In this document: positions 22,065-30,331 of the stretch, in pieces
Layout of the letters: each line of letters begins with the position of its first letter
Numbering within the stretch: position 1 is the stretch's first letter
DNA from: Gammaproteobacteria bacterium
GTDB taxonomy: Bacteria; Pseudomonadota; Gammaproteobacteria; Chromatiales; Chromatiaceae
DNA: 32,057 bases
Direction: 5' to 3'
NCBI GenBank assembly: GCA_018812525.1
Contig: JAHJDE010000064.1
Span: forward strand, 1-32,057
Program-made: the position numbers and the translations under genes
The notes under the pieces: model-generated
Seen by the model: only the letters and a program-made list of their open reading frames with translations
Databases searched by the model: none
Told to the model about the DNA's origin: nothing

Positions 22065-25000
22065 TGCACCCGAAACAACGGATTATCCCGCCCAAAGTTG
22101 ATGATATAGGGCGTCTGGGGGTGTCCCAGGGTCTTGGAGATCGCGGTGGTCTCTTGCCGTGCCCGCTGGCCCAGTTCGATCACGCCGACCTGGTTGTCCT
22201 GGTTGCTGTCGGTCTTGACGGCCTCGTTCATGCCTTTGAGCAGGCTGTGGGTGAAGAGGCCGTTGCCTTGGTAGCCGTCCAGGGCCTCTTGGACGCTGCC
22301 GGCGGAGGCGTAGATGTGCAGCCCCATCTTTTTGGCCAGGACGGACATGCGGGCGTCGTAAAGGCCGCTGACGATGTTGTCCACGCCGCCGGCGTGGCAG
22401 GTGTCGAAGACGAGGAGCTGGGACAGGGCCTTGATGCCCTTGGAGAGTTCGACGATCTCGTTGGAGCTGATGAGGCTGCCGGGTTCGAGTTTGCCGTCGA
22501 AGCCGGCAGTGACGATGTAGTACTGGTTTTCCAGCAGTACGCCGTGGGAGGCGACGAAGAGGATGAAGCTGTCCCAGGGTTTGATCTGGGTGGAGAGGGC
22601 CTGGATGGCCTGCTGGATGCCTTCCTTGCTGGCCTGGGCGTCGCTGAGCCCCTGGATGTGGATGTGCTCGGGCTTGAACAGGCCTTGCGCCTTGTCGCGG
22701 ATCAGGGCCTGGAAGTCGTTGGCGTCCTTGGCGGCGTATTGCAGGCTGATGCCGGGGTCGCGGTAGTGGTCGATACCGATGCCGAGGACGTAGAGGTGGG
22801 GCTCTTCGGGTTTTCTATCAGCCTGGAAGCGGATGGTTTCCAGGCTGCTCTGGACGCTGTTGGTGGCGTTGAAGGCGGCCAGGCCGATCTCGTTTTCGCC
22901 GGGGAGGGTCTCCACCTCCAGGCATTCCTCGAAGCTGTCGCCCTTGTCGCGGGCGGTCACGGCGGCCTGGGACATTTCCGTCCGCTGTAGCCCGCGCAGC
23001 GCACGGTAGATGGCCGTGCCGTCGAGGCTGGCGAGTTGAAGTTTATCGTCGGCCTTGCGGGCGGTGGCCTCGCGGTAGAAGCCATCGGATTTGATCAGCT
23101 TACCGTTCTGGAACAACCGCACCTCGCCGATGCCGCCGCCCGTGCTGGCGATCTCATAGCAGATCCGTTCCTTGTCGCTCCGGGAACTGCTGGGGGCTTG
23201 GGTAAAGCGGGGCGTGGGCGGCGGGTTCTTGAGGGCCTCGGCGGCGGTCAATGTAATCAGGCCGGCGATCTCCTCGCCCCGGAACTTGGCCTGGACGATG
23301 TCAGGCCGGTAGAAGACATCGTAGAACTGGTTGAAGGGAAAGAAGCGGGCGGCCTTGTCCTTGCCCTGGTTCAGGTGCCAGCCGACCAAGCGGTCGGCGC
23401 CGGGCGAGGCGTCGTAATAGCCCTCGGGGGTCCAGAGGATCCACTCCTTGGTCTCCTTGTGGACGAAGAGGGCCAGGAGTTCCTGGCCATCTGAGTAGCG
23501 GTACCAGCGGATGGTGCCATCGCCGAATGCGGCCACGGCCAAGCGGCCGTCTTGGCTTAGGTTGACGCCCCAGGCAGGGTTGAGCACGGGGATTTTCCAC
23601 TCCAGCCGGCCCTTCCGGTCGAAACGACGCAAGAACCACTCGGTGCCCAGCAGCAGACTCTTCCCATCAGTGGCCACCGCCAGGGCGCGGGAGGTCTCGT
23701 ATTGCTTCAGGGCCAGGGCCTGGCCGTTGAGTTGGGGGCTGTCCGCGTTCTTCCAGCCGCTGACCTTAAGCCCCTTTGCCTTCAGCCGGGGCGGGTGCAG
23801 CCCAGCGGGCAGGGTCTGGGCCTCGCTTAGTTGCCGCTGGGCCAGGTCGAAGAGCAGGGGTTCCTTGCCGCCAAAGCCTAAGCCGAAGCGCACTTGGCGG
23901 CCATCGGCGCTGAGGAGGAAGTTTTTGTCCAGTTTCTTGCGCAGATCGGCGATCACCGCCCGCTGCTGCCCTTGCAGCTTGCCGTCGCGGTCGAACCGCA
24001 GCCAGGCCGGGTCGGCGGCCCCCACCAGCAGGCCGCCGTCCGGCAGGGGGCGCAGGTCCATGATCGTATTGTTGGCGGCGGGCCAGAGGGAACGCGGGCC
24101 GCGCCCGCCCTGCCCCCAGACCACTACCGGACGGTTGCCATCTTTGTAAAACCTTCCCCCCGTGAACATCCCCCCCGCGAACAGCCGCCGTCCGTCGGCG
24201 GACCAGGCGACCCTGCTCAGGTTCCCGATATCGATCCCCTGGGTGTCGGGCTGGAACAGGGGCCTGAGGTCCCGGCCCGAGAGGACGGCGACGGCGGTTG
24301 AGTCGTCAAAGCCCACCGCGATCCGGGTGCCGTCGGGGGAGAAGACGGCAGCGAAGGGCCGTTCGCCCCCCGGCGCCTTCCGCTTGGCGATCAGTTTCAG
24401 GTCGGCGTCATAGAGGCGGAGATGGCCGTCGATAGAGCTGGTCAGCAGCCGCCCCGCGCCATCGAACTGGCACCAATAGCTTTGATCGCCGTAGTCGCTA
24501 TCGGCGCCGGTCTCGCGCCCGCTCTGTGTCTCCCAGACTCGGATGCCATTCTTGCCCCCCAGGCCGGCGGCCAGGCGGTGGCCGTCGGCGGAGAAGCAGA
24601 GGTGGTTGATGACATTGGGCAGGCCGGTCAGGCGCCGGCGCAGCTCGCCGCTGGCGCGGTCGAAGAGGTAAATTTGACCATCATTGTCCCACTCTTTACC
24701 TGTCCAGCCCCCTGCGGCGATCCAGCGCCCGTCCGGGGAGATCGCCGTGGCGTAGAGCTTGCCCTCATCGCCCGCGCCGATGGGGGGGCGCAGGGTCTGG
24801 AGCAGACGCCCATCTTCAAGCGACCAGAGACGCAGGGTCTTGTCAAGGGAGGCCGTGACCAGGAAGCGCCCCGCCCCGGCCACCCCGATGCGTTTGATCT
24901 GGCCCGTGTGCATGCCGGTTTCCAGCCGCAGGATGGGCTCCTTGGGCGGCTCTTTATTGACAGGGACAAGAGATACTATCGCCACTCCTATCTTGCCCCC

Positions 25001-25477
25001 TTTGATCCCCACCCCATGCATCAGGCCGTTGCGCAGATAACAGAGGAAGACATCTTCCTTGACGCCTGTCTTTCCCGTCAGTTCGATCAGATGCTCATTG
25101 CTGTGCAAGGGCTGGCCGGCATATCCAACCAGGATATCTCCAGGCCACAACCCCACTTTCTCCCCCTGGCCGCCCGGCACCACCACCTGCACCAGCACCC
25201 CGCCCGCTTTACCAAAGAGTTCAGGCTGGGAAATCCTGAGTTGCCGGGCGTTTTCCCATAAGACATTTTTCTTTTCATCCTCTGTCTGCTTGCCCCGCAG
25301 GATGCCTTGTAAAGCAGCCTGGGCCTGGCGGTCAGACTCCGATGTCCTCTTTACCGCCAAACGACAGATATCGGCCTCCCCGCCCTCAGCCTGGGCGGTC
25401 TGTGCCGAGGCGATGACAGGCATCGAGGCCGAAATTCCAATCAGCGCAAATACCAAGAAATATCGAACCATGCTCAT
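22061..25477 (-). CDS. Exported PDZ-WD40-caspase protein
   Basis: A 1138-residue exported protein. A signal peptide (about 1-25) is followed by a helical segment, a PDZ-like domain at about 90-155 (GVLVQVVVPGGQGEKVGL, PGDILVGYAGQPL) and a run of WD40-type repeats at about 190-660 (RFLVTASLDKTLRLWSLEDG, FSPDGTRIAVGFDD and similar). Next comes a signature region (EWILWTPEGYYDASPGADRL, FYRPDIVQAKF) seen in other WD40-caspase proteins, and a C-terminal caspase domain at about 890-1130 with His978 in FVASHGV and Cys1027 in FDTCHAGG. Catalytic residues are intact. The propeller probably recruits partners or substrates and the protease acts in the periplasm. GGAGAG about seven bases upstream supports the start. 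It follows the FGE-like gene by 32 bp and is separated from the caspase-FHA gene by repeats. Confidence 0.9.
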   Translation of the reverse strand: MSMVRYFLVFALIGISASMPVIASAQTAQAEGGEADICRLAVKRTSESDRQAQAALQGILRGKQTEDEKKNVLWENARQLRISQPELFGKAGGVLVQVVVPGGQGEKVGLWPGDILVGYAGQPLHSNEHLIELTGKTGVKEDVFLCYLRNGLMHGVGIKGGKIGVAIVSLVPVNKEPPKEPILRLETGMHTGQIKRIGVAGAGRFLVTASLDKTLRLWSLEDGRLLQTLRPPIGAGDEGKLYATAISPDGRWIAAGGWTGKEWDNDGQIYLFDRASGELRRRLTGLPNVINHLCFSADGHRLAAGLGGKNGIRVWETQSGRETGADSDYGDQSYWCQFDGAGRLLTSSIDGHLRLYDADLKLIAKRKAPGGERPFAAVFSPDGTRIAVGFDDSTAVAVLSGRDLRPLFQPDTQGIDIGNLSRVAWSADGRRLFAGGMFTGGRFYKDGNRPVVVWGQGGRGPRSLWPAANNTIMDLRPLPDGGLLVGAADPAWLRFDRDGKLQGQQRAVIADLRKKLDKNFLLSADGRQVRFGLGFGGKEPLLFDLAQRQLSEAQTLPAGLHPPRLKAKGLKVSGWKNADSPQLNGQALALKQYETSRALAVATDGKSLLLGTEWFLRRFDRKGRLEWKIPVLNPAWGVNLSQDGRLAVAAFGDGTIRWYRYSDGQELLALFVHKETKEWILWTPEGYYDASPGADRLVGWHLNQGKDKAARFFPFNQFYDVFYRPDIVQAKFRGEEIAGLITLTAAEALKNPPPTPRFTQAPSSSRSDKERICYEIASTGGGIGEVRLFQNGKLIKSDGFYREATARKADDKLQLASLDGTAIYRALRGLQRTEMSQAAVTARDKGDSFEECLEVETLPGENEIGLAAFNATNSVQSSLETIRFQADRKPEEPHLYVLGIGIDHYRDPGISLQYAAKDANDFQALIRDKAQGLFKPEHIHIQGLSDAQASKEGIQQAIQALSTQIKPWDSFILFVASHGVLLENQYYIVTAGFDGKLEPGSLISSNEIVELSKGIKALSQLLVFDTCHAGGVDNIVSGLYDARMSVLAKKMGLHIYASAGSVQEALDGYQGNGLFTHSLLKGMNEAVKTDSNQDNQVGVIELGQRARQETTAISKTLGHPQTPYIINFGRDNPLFRVQ

Positions 25478-25509
25478 GCCATTACTCTCCTCGATGGATT
25501 TTCGTTGCT

Positions 25510-26856
25510 TTATTTCCTCGGCCTGCCTTCGAAGACCTCCACCCTTTCCTCCGTGGCACCGGCTGCCGATCCCAGTGGGTGATTGTCGCTTGGCGACGCC
25601 TGACGGACCAGGCGAAATCCCCCCACAGGACCGGATCTTCGGCTGGCCGAGCGGCAGCCCGACGGGAAATCAGTAAATCCCCCACCGCGAAGCACCCGGC
25701 TTTCACCCTCAAGGGGTCCGACCGGATCCTCTGTCGGGCTGTGGGCATAGCTGTTTTCCGCGTACCGGTCCTGCACCCACTCCTCGACATTGCCGTAGGT
25801 GTCGTACAGTCCCCAGGGATTGGGCCGTTTCAGGCCGACGGGGTGGACATGGTTTTCCCCCACATCGACGCTGTTCTTTCGGTACCAGGCGTGTTCACCC
25901 AGGTGGGTGATGGCGGAGCTGTCGCCAAAGAAGTATCGGGTAGAGGTCCCGGCGCGGGCGGCATACTCCCACTCCGCTTCGGTCGGCAGTCGGTAGGATT
26001 CGCCGCCTTCCTTGCGATTCAACCAGGCGACCAAGTCCTGGGCGGTCCGCCAGGAGACATCGGCCACGGCGGCCTGATCTCCCTGCCCATTGGCTTCCAT
26101 GAAATCGTTTGTCAACAGATGGCGGCGTCCGGTATCGGCGATGTATTTCTTGAATTGCCCCAGGGTGACCTCATGCATGCCCATCTGAAAGCCTTTAGTG
26201 ATGCGCACCAAGTGCTGGGGGGTTTCGATGGCATCGGCATCGCCATCCACCCCCGCGCCCGACGGACAGGGGACCCCCGCCGTGGTTTCACCCATGAAGT
26301 CACGCCGTTGATCCTCGAATTGCTGCGCCGGGCTGTACATGCAACTCCCCATGTAGAAACTGCCGGGCGGCAGGTTGACGAATGCCATCCCCAGAGTGTT
26401 GACATAGTCCGGCGTCCGCTGTGCTGGTTTGCCGCGATCCGGTTGTCTCTCAGGGGTGGCATCGGCCTTGTTCAAGTCGTGGAGCACATGCCTGAGCGGT
26501 CGTGAAGAGAGGGTGACATTGACATGGCTCTCGTCGATCTGGAGTCGCCCCCCCTGGCTGGAGAGGGTAATCCGCACCTTGCCGAACGCCTCGATGCCGA
26601 TACCCTGTTCCGGGGCGCTAATGACCTCTTTGACTGACGAGTAGAGGGTCGCCCGACCGTTATCCAAGAGCTCCACCCGCTTGATGGTCCGCTTTTGACT
26701 GATCCGTTCCCTACTGGTAATGCCCCAATCCCGATCCAGTCCCAACAGATACTCCTCTTTATTCTGGGTGATAGGTACTGCGCCAGGGGCTTGCGGCGTG
26801 GTCATTTTGAAGTGGAAGACCGCGTGATCCGAGATCAACGCACGCACCGCCTCCAT
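25510..26856 (-). CDS. FGE-like protein with N-terminal NTF2-like domain (leader out of frame)
   Basis: The intact frame gives 448 residues. The N-terminal ~130 residues, together with upstream codons ending in IALIESWDQAETRKD, look like an NTF2/SnoaL-type domain. An FGE-sulfatase-type domain occupies about 155-420 (MAFVNLPPGSFYMGS, GMHEVTLGQFKKYI, RLPTEAEWEYAARAG, YDTYGNVEEWVQDRY, RVLRGGGFTD, GGFRLV). There is a single cysteine after RGGGF (SGCRSASR) rather than the pair of a working FGE. The in-frame ATG at 26856 is probably not the natural start: 155 bp upstream a good start and signal peptide are one base out of phase across a C9 tract. With one extra C the gene would run from 27011 and encode 500 residues. 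The gene lies between an exported protein and the WD40-caspase, 32-37 bp from each. Confidence 0.78.
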   Translation of the reverse strand: MEAVRALISDHAVFHFKMTTPQAPGAVPITQNKEEYLLGLDRDWGITSRERISQKRTIKRVELLDNGRATLYSSVKEVISAPEQGIGIEAFGKVRITLSSQGGRLQIDESHVNVTLSSRPLRHVLHDLNKADATPERQPDRGKPAQRTPDYVNTLGMAFVNLPPGSFYMGSCMYSPAQQFEDQRRDFMGETTAGVPCPSGAGVDGDADAIETPQHLVRITKGFQMGMHEVTLGQFKKYIADTGRRHLLTNDFMEANGQGDQAAVADVSWRTAQDLVAWLNRKEGGESYRLPTEAEWEYAARAGTSTRYFFGDSSAITHLGEHAWYRKNSVDVGENHVHPVGLKRPNPWGLYDTYGNVEEWVQDRYAENSYAHSPTEDPVGPLEGESRVLRGGGFTDFPSGCRSASRRSGPVGGFRLVRQASPSDNHPLGSAAGATEERVEVFEGRPRK

Positions 26857-27011
26857 ATCCTTCCTGGTCTCCGCTTGATCCCAGGATTCAATCAGGGCAA
26901 TGACGGCACCTTGGGTCAGCGGCTGTTCCGCCGCGTTGGAAATCAGGGGGGGGGTAAAAACAACATCGCAAGGAAAAATACCAAAGACCTATCAAATACC
27001 GCCAGTTGCAT
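26857..27011 (-). other. Displaced signal-peptide leader and C9 tract of the FGE-like gene
   Basis: AAGGAG six bases before the ATG at 27011 begins a frame MQLAVFDRSLVFFLAML that ends in FLPPP and a TGA at the C9 run 26946-26954. One extra C (or two fewer) would continue into LISNAAEQPLTQ and then the frame of the FGE-like gene, creating a classic signal peptide with a likely SNA-A cleavage site. The break is the same type and direction as at 8377-8386. Confidence 0.7.
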
Positions 27012-27048
27012 TCCTGTCTCCTTTGCCCAGATTCACACAGAGTTCAGC

Positions 27049-27636
27049 TCATTCCGCCAAGAAGATCCACCCCTTGTCGAGCCGTCGACCGGGGAAGCTT
27101 TCCCATACGGCCACCATCATCGGCATGCCGCCAAACTTCCCTTCCCGGTATTTTTGCAGAACCGCCTTGGCCCCCGGCTTCAGAGCGTATTTGATCACGC
27201 CTTGCTCTACTGTCTGCTGGAAGGGTTCCTGGAGATAGTATTTCAGGCACCAAACCCTGTCCTTATTTTCCTCATCGTTGCAGGGCGGGCCAAAGCCATA
27301 GAGGTCGAATCCCTCCCAGGTGAGGATATTGGTACCGAAGGAGAGGTAGATCTCTCCTCTGTAATCACCCTTGAGATGGAATTCCTGCAAGGCATCTATG
27401 GCCATATGCGCCACATCAGCCGCATCCGCAATGACGGTGGGCGAATCCGCTTCCCGTTTGTAGGTCCAGTCGATCCCAACCAGGCGGGGGCGAAGGGTGC
27501 AATAGTGGACGTCTTTTTCCTGCAAGAATTGGTTGCCATTGAGGTAGATGCCGTCGTTAACGTACTCGGCGGCCTGCCCGTTTCCGGCAATCGGTAGCAG
27601 GCACAAGGCGGATAGCGCCATTATTGCCTTCCTCAT
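27049..27636 (-). CDS. Exported protein of unknown function
   Basis: A 195-residue protein with a signal peptide (residues 1-23, MALSALCLLPIAGNGQAA). The mature part has three cysteines, many aromatic residues and no motif I recognise; landmarks are YVNDGIYLNGNQFL, LSFGTNILTWEGFDLYG and the closing GWIFLAE. GGAGGAGGA directly precedes the ATG. It appears to be the first gene of the long minus-strand series, 37 bp upstream of the FGE-like gene's natural start, so a periplasmic role in the same system is plausible. The family is unknown to me. Confidence 0.75.
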   Translation of the reverse strand: MRKAIMALSALCLLPIAGNGQAAEYVNDGIYLNGNQFLQEKDVHYCTLRPRLVGIDWTYKREADSPTVIADAADVAHMAIDALQEFHLKGDYRGEIYLSFGTNILTWEGFDLYGFGPPCNDEENKDRVWCLKYYLQEPFQQTVEQGVIKYALKPGAKAVLQKYREGKFGGMPMMVAVWESFPGRRLDKGWIFLAE

Positions 27637-27699
27637 TCCTCCTCCGCTGGAGTTTTCAAAACAGTCATTACAACCTCCATCATTATCCAGCCCCCCCCT

Positions 27700-28660
27700 T
27701 TAACGACCCAGTGCATCGCGCAAGGCATCGATCACCTGTTGTTCGTCTTCTTCAAACTACTGGTCCCCGGAAGGCAAGACATCCATTTCCATGGCACTGG
27801 CAGGAGAGTCGGATATCCGCTGTTTCCCGCCGGTTCTCACAGGAGGCAGCTTATTCATTTCAACGGCATCGGTGGCCGCGCGAACCTGGGTGCAATCGTC
27901 GGCGGTGGTACCCGTTCAGCCCCCTCCCCCTGTGGGGGAGGGCTGGGGAGAGGGTGATCTAATAAATTCAAGGCAGTATCCTCGATCGCCCTCCCCCCAG
28001 CCCCCTCCCAAAGGGAGGGGGAGTGAACGGATACCGGCGGTGATGCCCGATGCATGGTCACGAACCAGATTCTGACAGCCTTGGTAGAGTGCATTATATA
28101 GTGTCTGATAATCCGCAGCCTGCGTCAGCAGATTAGTCTGTACATCGTAGTAAATTTTGGCGGTTTTAGTAATGCCGATCCCCTTGACCGTTATGCCATT
28201 AAAAGTATCGCCATCCACCATGAGGTAAACCGCCTTATTGTTGATGCCACTATTAGTGTGGACACCGCCATTGCCTTCTTCTTCACCACTATAGAAATAC
28301 TCGCTGGACACCTTATCTGGCTGCTTGAAGAATGTTGGGTCCTTCATGTTGCGTAGAGGAGAAGAAACATTAGGGGCACTAAGGTCTTCACCTATCAACC
28401 AACGCGAGGCGGCGCTGTCGGTACCACTGTTATTGCCGAGATCGACGAATTCACCCCACAGATCGGAAAATGATTCGTTAATGGCGCCGGAGAGATTTTT
28501 ATATAACAGTTTCGACGTGTGCTGTGTTACACCGTGGGTTAGTTCATGGGCCACGACATCGTCTGCCAGCATACCGACGCAGTAGGAGATTTGCTTTTTA
28601 TCAGGGTCCCAGGATGCATTTTGACAACCCCAGAAAGCCCGTTCAGTGAGTGTATCTCTC
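27700..28660 (-). pseudogene. Decayed M4 (thermolysin-family) metalloprotease
   Basis: The frame encodes the C-terminal two thirds of an M4 peptidase: DDVVAHELTHGVTQHTS with the zinc-binding HELTH, NESFSDLWGEF with the third zinc ligand and GGVHTNSGINNKAVYL. The gene is broken in three ways. Its 5' part (propeptide and start of the catalytic domain) is missing beyond about 28660, where transposase sequence begins. A palindromic element (27908-28035) is inserted near the 3' end and introduces a stop at 27916-27918. Beyond the element the original end resumes in frame (DDCTQVRAATDAVEM) to a further TAG at 27757-27759 and a TAA at 27700-27702. The longest open part is 27916-28572. Active protein is unlikely. 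Confidence 0.82.
27901..28042. mobile_element. Two-hairpin palindromic element with target duplication in the M4 gene
   Basis: A 128-bp unit (27908-28035) has inverted ends GTACCCGTTCA and TGAACGGATACC and contains two CCCTCC/GGGAGG hairpins. GGCGGTG flanks it on both sides (27901-27907 and 28036-28042). Removing the element and one flank (135 bp) restores a normal M4 C-terminus, SGITADDCTQVR. It shares ends with the smaller unit at 5235-5279. Confidence 0.7.
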
Positions 28661-29467
28661 GACCGGGTCAGCGTTCCAATGGAGGAGCCTCGAGATCGCC
28701 CCGTTGGCCGCCCACCGAAGGGGGCGCCGAAGAACCCGATAGCGCGAAACTTTCGTATGGCGTACTGCGGAACGGTAACGGTTCACGATGAAAATGGGGA
28801 GGCCCTTCATACCATCCGCTATGGAGCCATGCCGGGCGGGGATATCATCGGATTGCGTAATCGTCTTGTGGCTGACGTAGCCACACTCGTCAGCAAGCGA
28901 CGAGACCTGAAACTCCAGTTACTCTGTGATGGAGCCCCGGAGATGTGGAACCTCCTGGAGGAGGGATTCACCGAAGAGCGATTTGGTTGTGAGATTCACC
29001 GCCTGATTGACCTCTACCATTTAACCGAAAAGCTGGGGGCCGCAGCCCGGATAATCGGCGACGGGTCAGATGCGCTCATCAACAGATAGAAAATATCGCT
29101 TCTCAACAAGAGTAGTGCCGCGAAGGGTATTCTCGGAGAGCTGATCGCCTCTGAAATGGATGAGGGGCCAGGTGCTGGTCATCCCGTCCATGCCGTTATC
29201 ACCTACTTGCAAAGCCACCATGAAAAAGCGGATCGGATGAACTACGCAAAGGCCCGTCAACTCGGCTTACCGCTGGGAAGCGGGAATGTAGAAGCCACAT
29301 GCAAGAGCCTCTTTGAGATGAGATTGAAGCGGTGTGGTGCGCGATGGAAAAACGAAACGGGTCAACATATTGTTCTGCTTCGGGCACTTGCACTCAGTGA
29401 TCGATGGGGGCGGGCGGTTGAGCTTACGCTTCGCCCGTTGCGCAAGGCAGTCCGCTTGGCAGCATGA
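28646..29467 (+). pseudogene. Truncated transposase, ISKra4-like, with in-frame amber stop
   Basis: One frame carries the core of a transposase: NFRMAYCGTVTVHDENGEAL, the LKLQLLCDGAPEMWNLLEEG segment, LIDLYHLTEKLGAAARII and, near the end, LPLGSGNVEATCKSLFEMRL and CGARWKNETGQHIV. These resemble ISKra4-family transposases. The 5' end is lost at the junction with the M4 gene fragment (about 28650-28690). A TAG at 29087-29089 interrupts an otherwise open frame (ALINR, stop, KISLLNKSS), where relatives would be expected to have a residue such as tryptophan, one base away. The ORF pieces are 28646-29089 and 29156-29467. No terminal inverted repeats are recognisable. It is an inactive remnant. Confidence 0.75.
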
Positions 29468-29517
29468 TCAGTATGGGAACCACTCCCTTTTCAAGTGCCT
29501 CAAGAGCGGCGCATAAA

Positions 29518-29715
29518 ATGATCGAAGTGCATCCAAACATTCTGGAACGTGATGGCAAGAAGGAATTTGCTGTTCTTCCTTATGAGGAGTTTGAAAGCCT
29601 CATGGAGGCTCTTTCCGACTATGAGGATTTGCGTGACTTGAGGGAAGCCAAGGAAGCAGAGGGCGAGAATTCTGGTACGCCATTATCAGAAGTGCGCAAG
29701 AAGCTGGGAATTTGA
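29518..29715 (+). CDS. Antitoxin-like protein without adjacent toxin
   Basis: A 65-residue protein starting MIEVHPNILERDGKKEFAV and containing LPYEEFESLMEALSDYEDL and LREAKEAEG, the pattern of small Phd/YefM-related antitoxins that pair with RelE/ParE-type toxins. The frame is open from 29464, but the upstream codons are transposase flank, so the ATG at 29518 is preferred. The stop codon is followed directly by an attC-like site, with no room for a toxin gene. It is therefore an orphan cassette gene. The upstream end of its cassette, which should carry a box complementary to TGACGAAC, appears to have been removed by the neighbouring transposase remnant. Confidence 0.7.
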   Translation: MIEVHPNILERDGKKEFAVLPYEEFESLMEALSDYEDLRDLREAKEAEGENSGTPLSEVRKKLGI

Positions 29716-29777
29716 TGACGAACAAGTCCATGCAGCCGACACTCGTCCCTCGCGTGGCTGATGGCTGGCGTTATGTT
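29716..29777 (+). other. attC-like recombination site (a)
   Basis: The R'' box TGACGAAC (29716-29723) and R' box GTTATGTT (29770-29777) enclose arms CCATGCAGCC and GGCTGATGG that pair with an unpaired G, as in folded attC sites with extrahelical bases. It begins at the first base after the orphan antitoxin's stop codon. Confidence 0.7.
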
Positions 29778-29804
29778 GAAAAAGCGTACGCCTTGTCGTA
29801 CGCT
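29776..29804 (+). promoter_or_regulatory. Cassette promoter with palindromic operator for yefM-yoeB
   Basis: TTGAAA (29776-29781), a 17-base spacer and TACGCT (29799-29804) form a plausible sigma-70 promoter. Between and overlapping them is a perfect inverted repeat, AGCGTACG / CGTACGCT with a 6-base loop (29783-29804). YefM-type antitoxins repress their own operon at palindromes, so this is the likely operator. AAGGAGG at 29810-29816 serves the gene. Confidence 0.5.
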
Positions 29805-29824
29805 ATACCAAGGAGGGCAGATTC

Positions 29825-30067
29825 ATGACTATTCTCAACGCCACTGAAGCGCGGTCAAAGCTCTACAGTTTGATCGACGAAACCGCGAATACGCATCAAC
29901 CAATTGTTATTACAGGAAAAAGAGGAAATGCCGTTCTCGTCTCGGAAGAGGATTGGAACGCCATTTCAGAAACCTTGCACTTGATGTCAATCCCAGGAAT
30001 GAGGGAATCGATTAAGGGGGGAATGAGAACGCCTGTTTCTGAATGCTCTGAGGAGCTTGATTGGTGA
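29825..30067 (+). CDS. yefM: Antitoxin YefM
   Basis: An 80-residue Phd/YefM-family antitoxin: the N-terminal DNA-binding part reads NATEARSKLYSLIDETANTHQPIVIT, which I split as NATEARSKLYSLI and HQPIVITGKRGNAVLVSEEDW, both hallmark segments. The C-terminal tail (PGMRESIKGGMRTPV, EELDW) wraps and neutralises the toxin in relatives. AAGGAGG lies nine bases upstream. It overlaps the toxin gene by four bases (GTGA), which couples their translation. YefM-YoeB complexes bind and repress their own promoter; the palindrome at 29783-29804 is the candidate site. The pair sits in an integron-type cassette bounded by matched boxes at 29770 and 30332, and such modules stabilise cassette arrays. Confidence 0.92.
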   Translation: MTILNATEARSKLYSLIDETANTHQPIVITGKRGNAVLVSEEDWNAISETLHLMSIPGMRESIKGGMRTPVSECSEELDW

Positions 30068-30327
30068 GTCGGAAACTTGTCTATACGAAACAGGCACAAA
30101 AAGATGCGAAAAAACTCACCTCGTCAGGCCTAAAGAAAAAAGCCCAAGAGCTACTTCGTGTTATCGAACAGAATCCATACCAAAATCCACCACCCTACGA
30201 AAAACTGGTGGGGGATCTTTCCGGGGCATATTCGAGGCGCATCAACATCCAGCATCGAATCGTTTATCAGGTCTTAGAAACCGAGCAAGTGGTGAAAGTA
30301 TTGCTGCTCTGGACGCACTATGAATAA
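30064..30327 (+). CDS. yoeB: mRNA interferase toxin YoeB
   Basis: An 87-residue RelE-superfamily toxin of the YoeB type, which cleaves mRNA on the ribosome. The usual catalytic residues are present: Glu46 in PYEKLVG, Arg65 in INIQHRIVY and the C-terminal His-Tyr (LLWTHYE). Family segments YTKQAQKDAKKL, NPYQNPPPYEKL and LSGAYSRRIN are complete, so the toxin should be active. The start is the GTG at 30064 that overlaps the yefM stop; a TTG three bases earlier is less likely. The length is standard. Five bases after the stop is the R'' box of the cassette (AACATAAC), confirming that it is the last gene of its cassette. Confidence 0.92.
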   Translation: MSRKLVYTKQAQKDAKKLTSSGLKKKAQELLRVIEQNPYQNPPPYEKLVGDLSGAYSRRINIQHRIVYQVLETEQVVKVLLLWTHYE

Positions 30328-30331
30328 TAAA

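Noticed and set aside
6185-25477. Classic cytoplasmic caspase conflict system (with STAND ATPase or effector-associated domains)
   Set aside because: All four caspases have signal peptides and no NTPase partner is present, so a cytoplasmic suicide module of that type is not supported.
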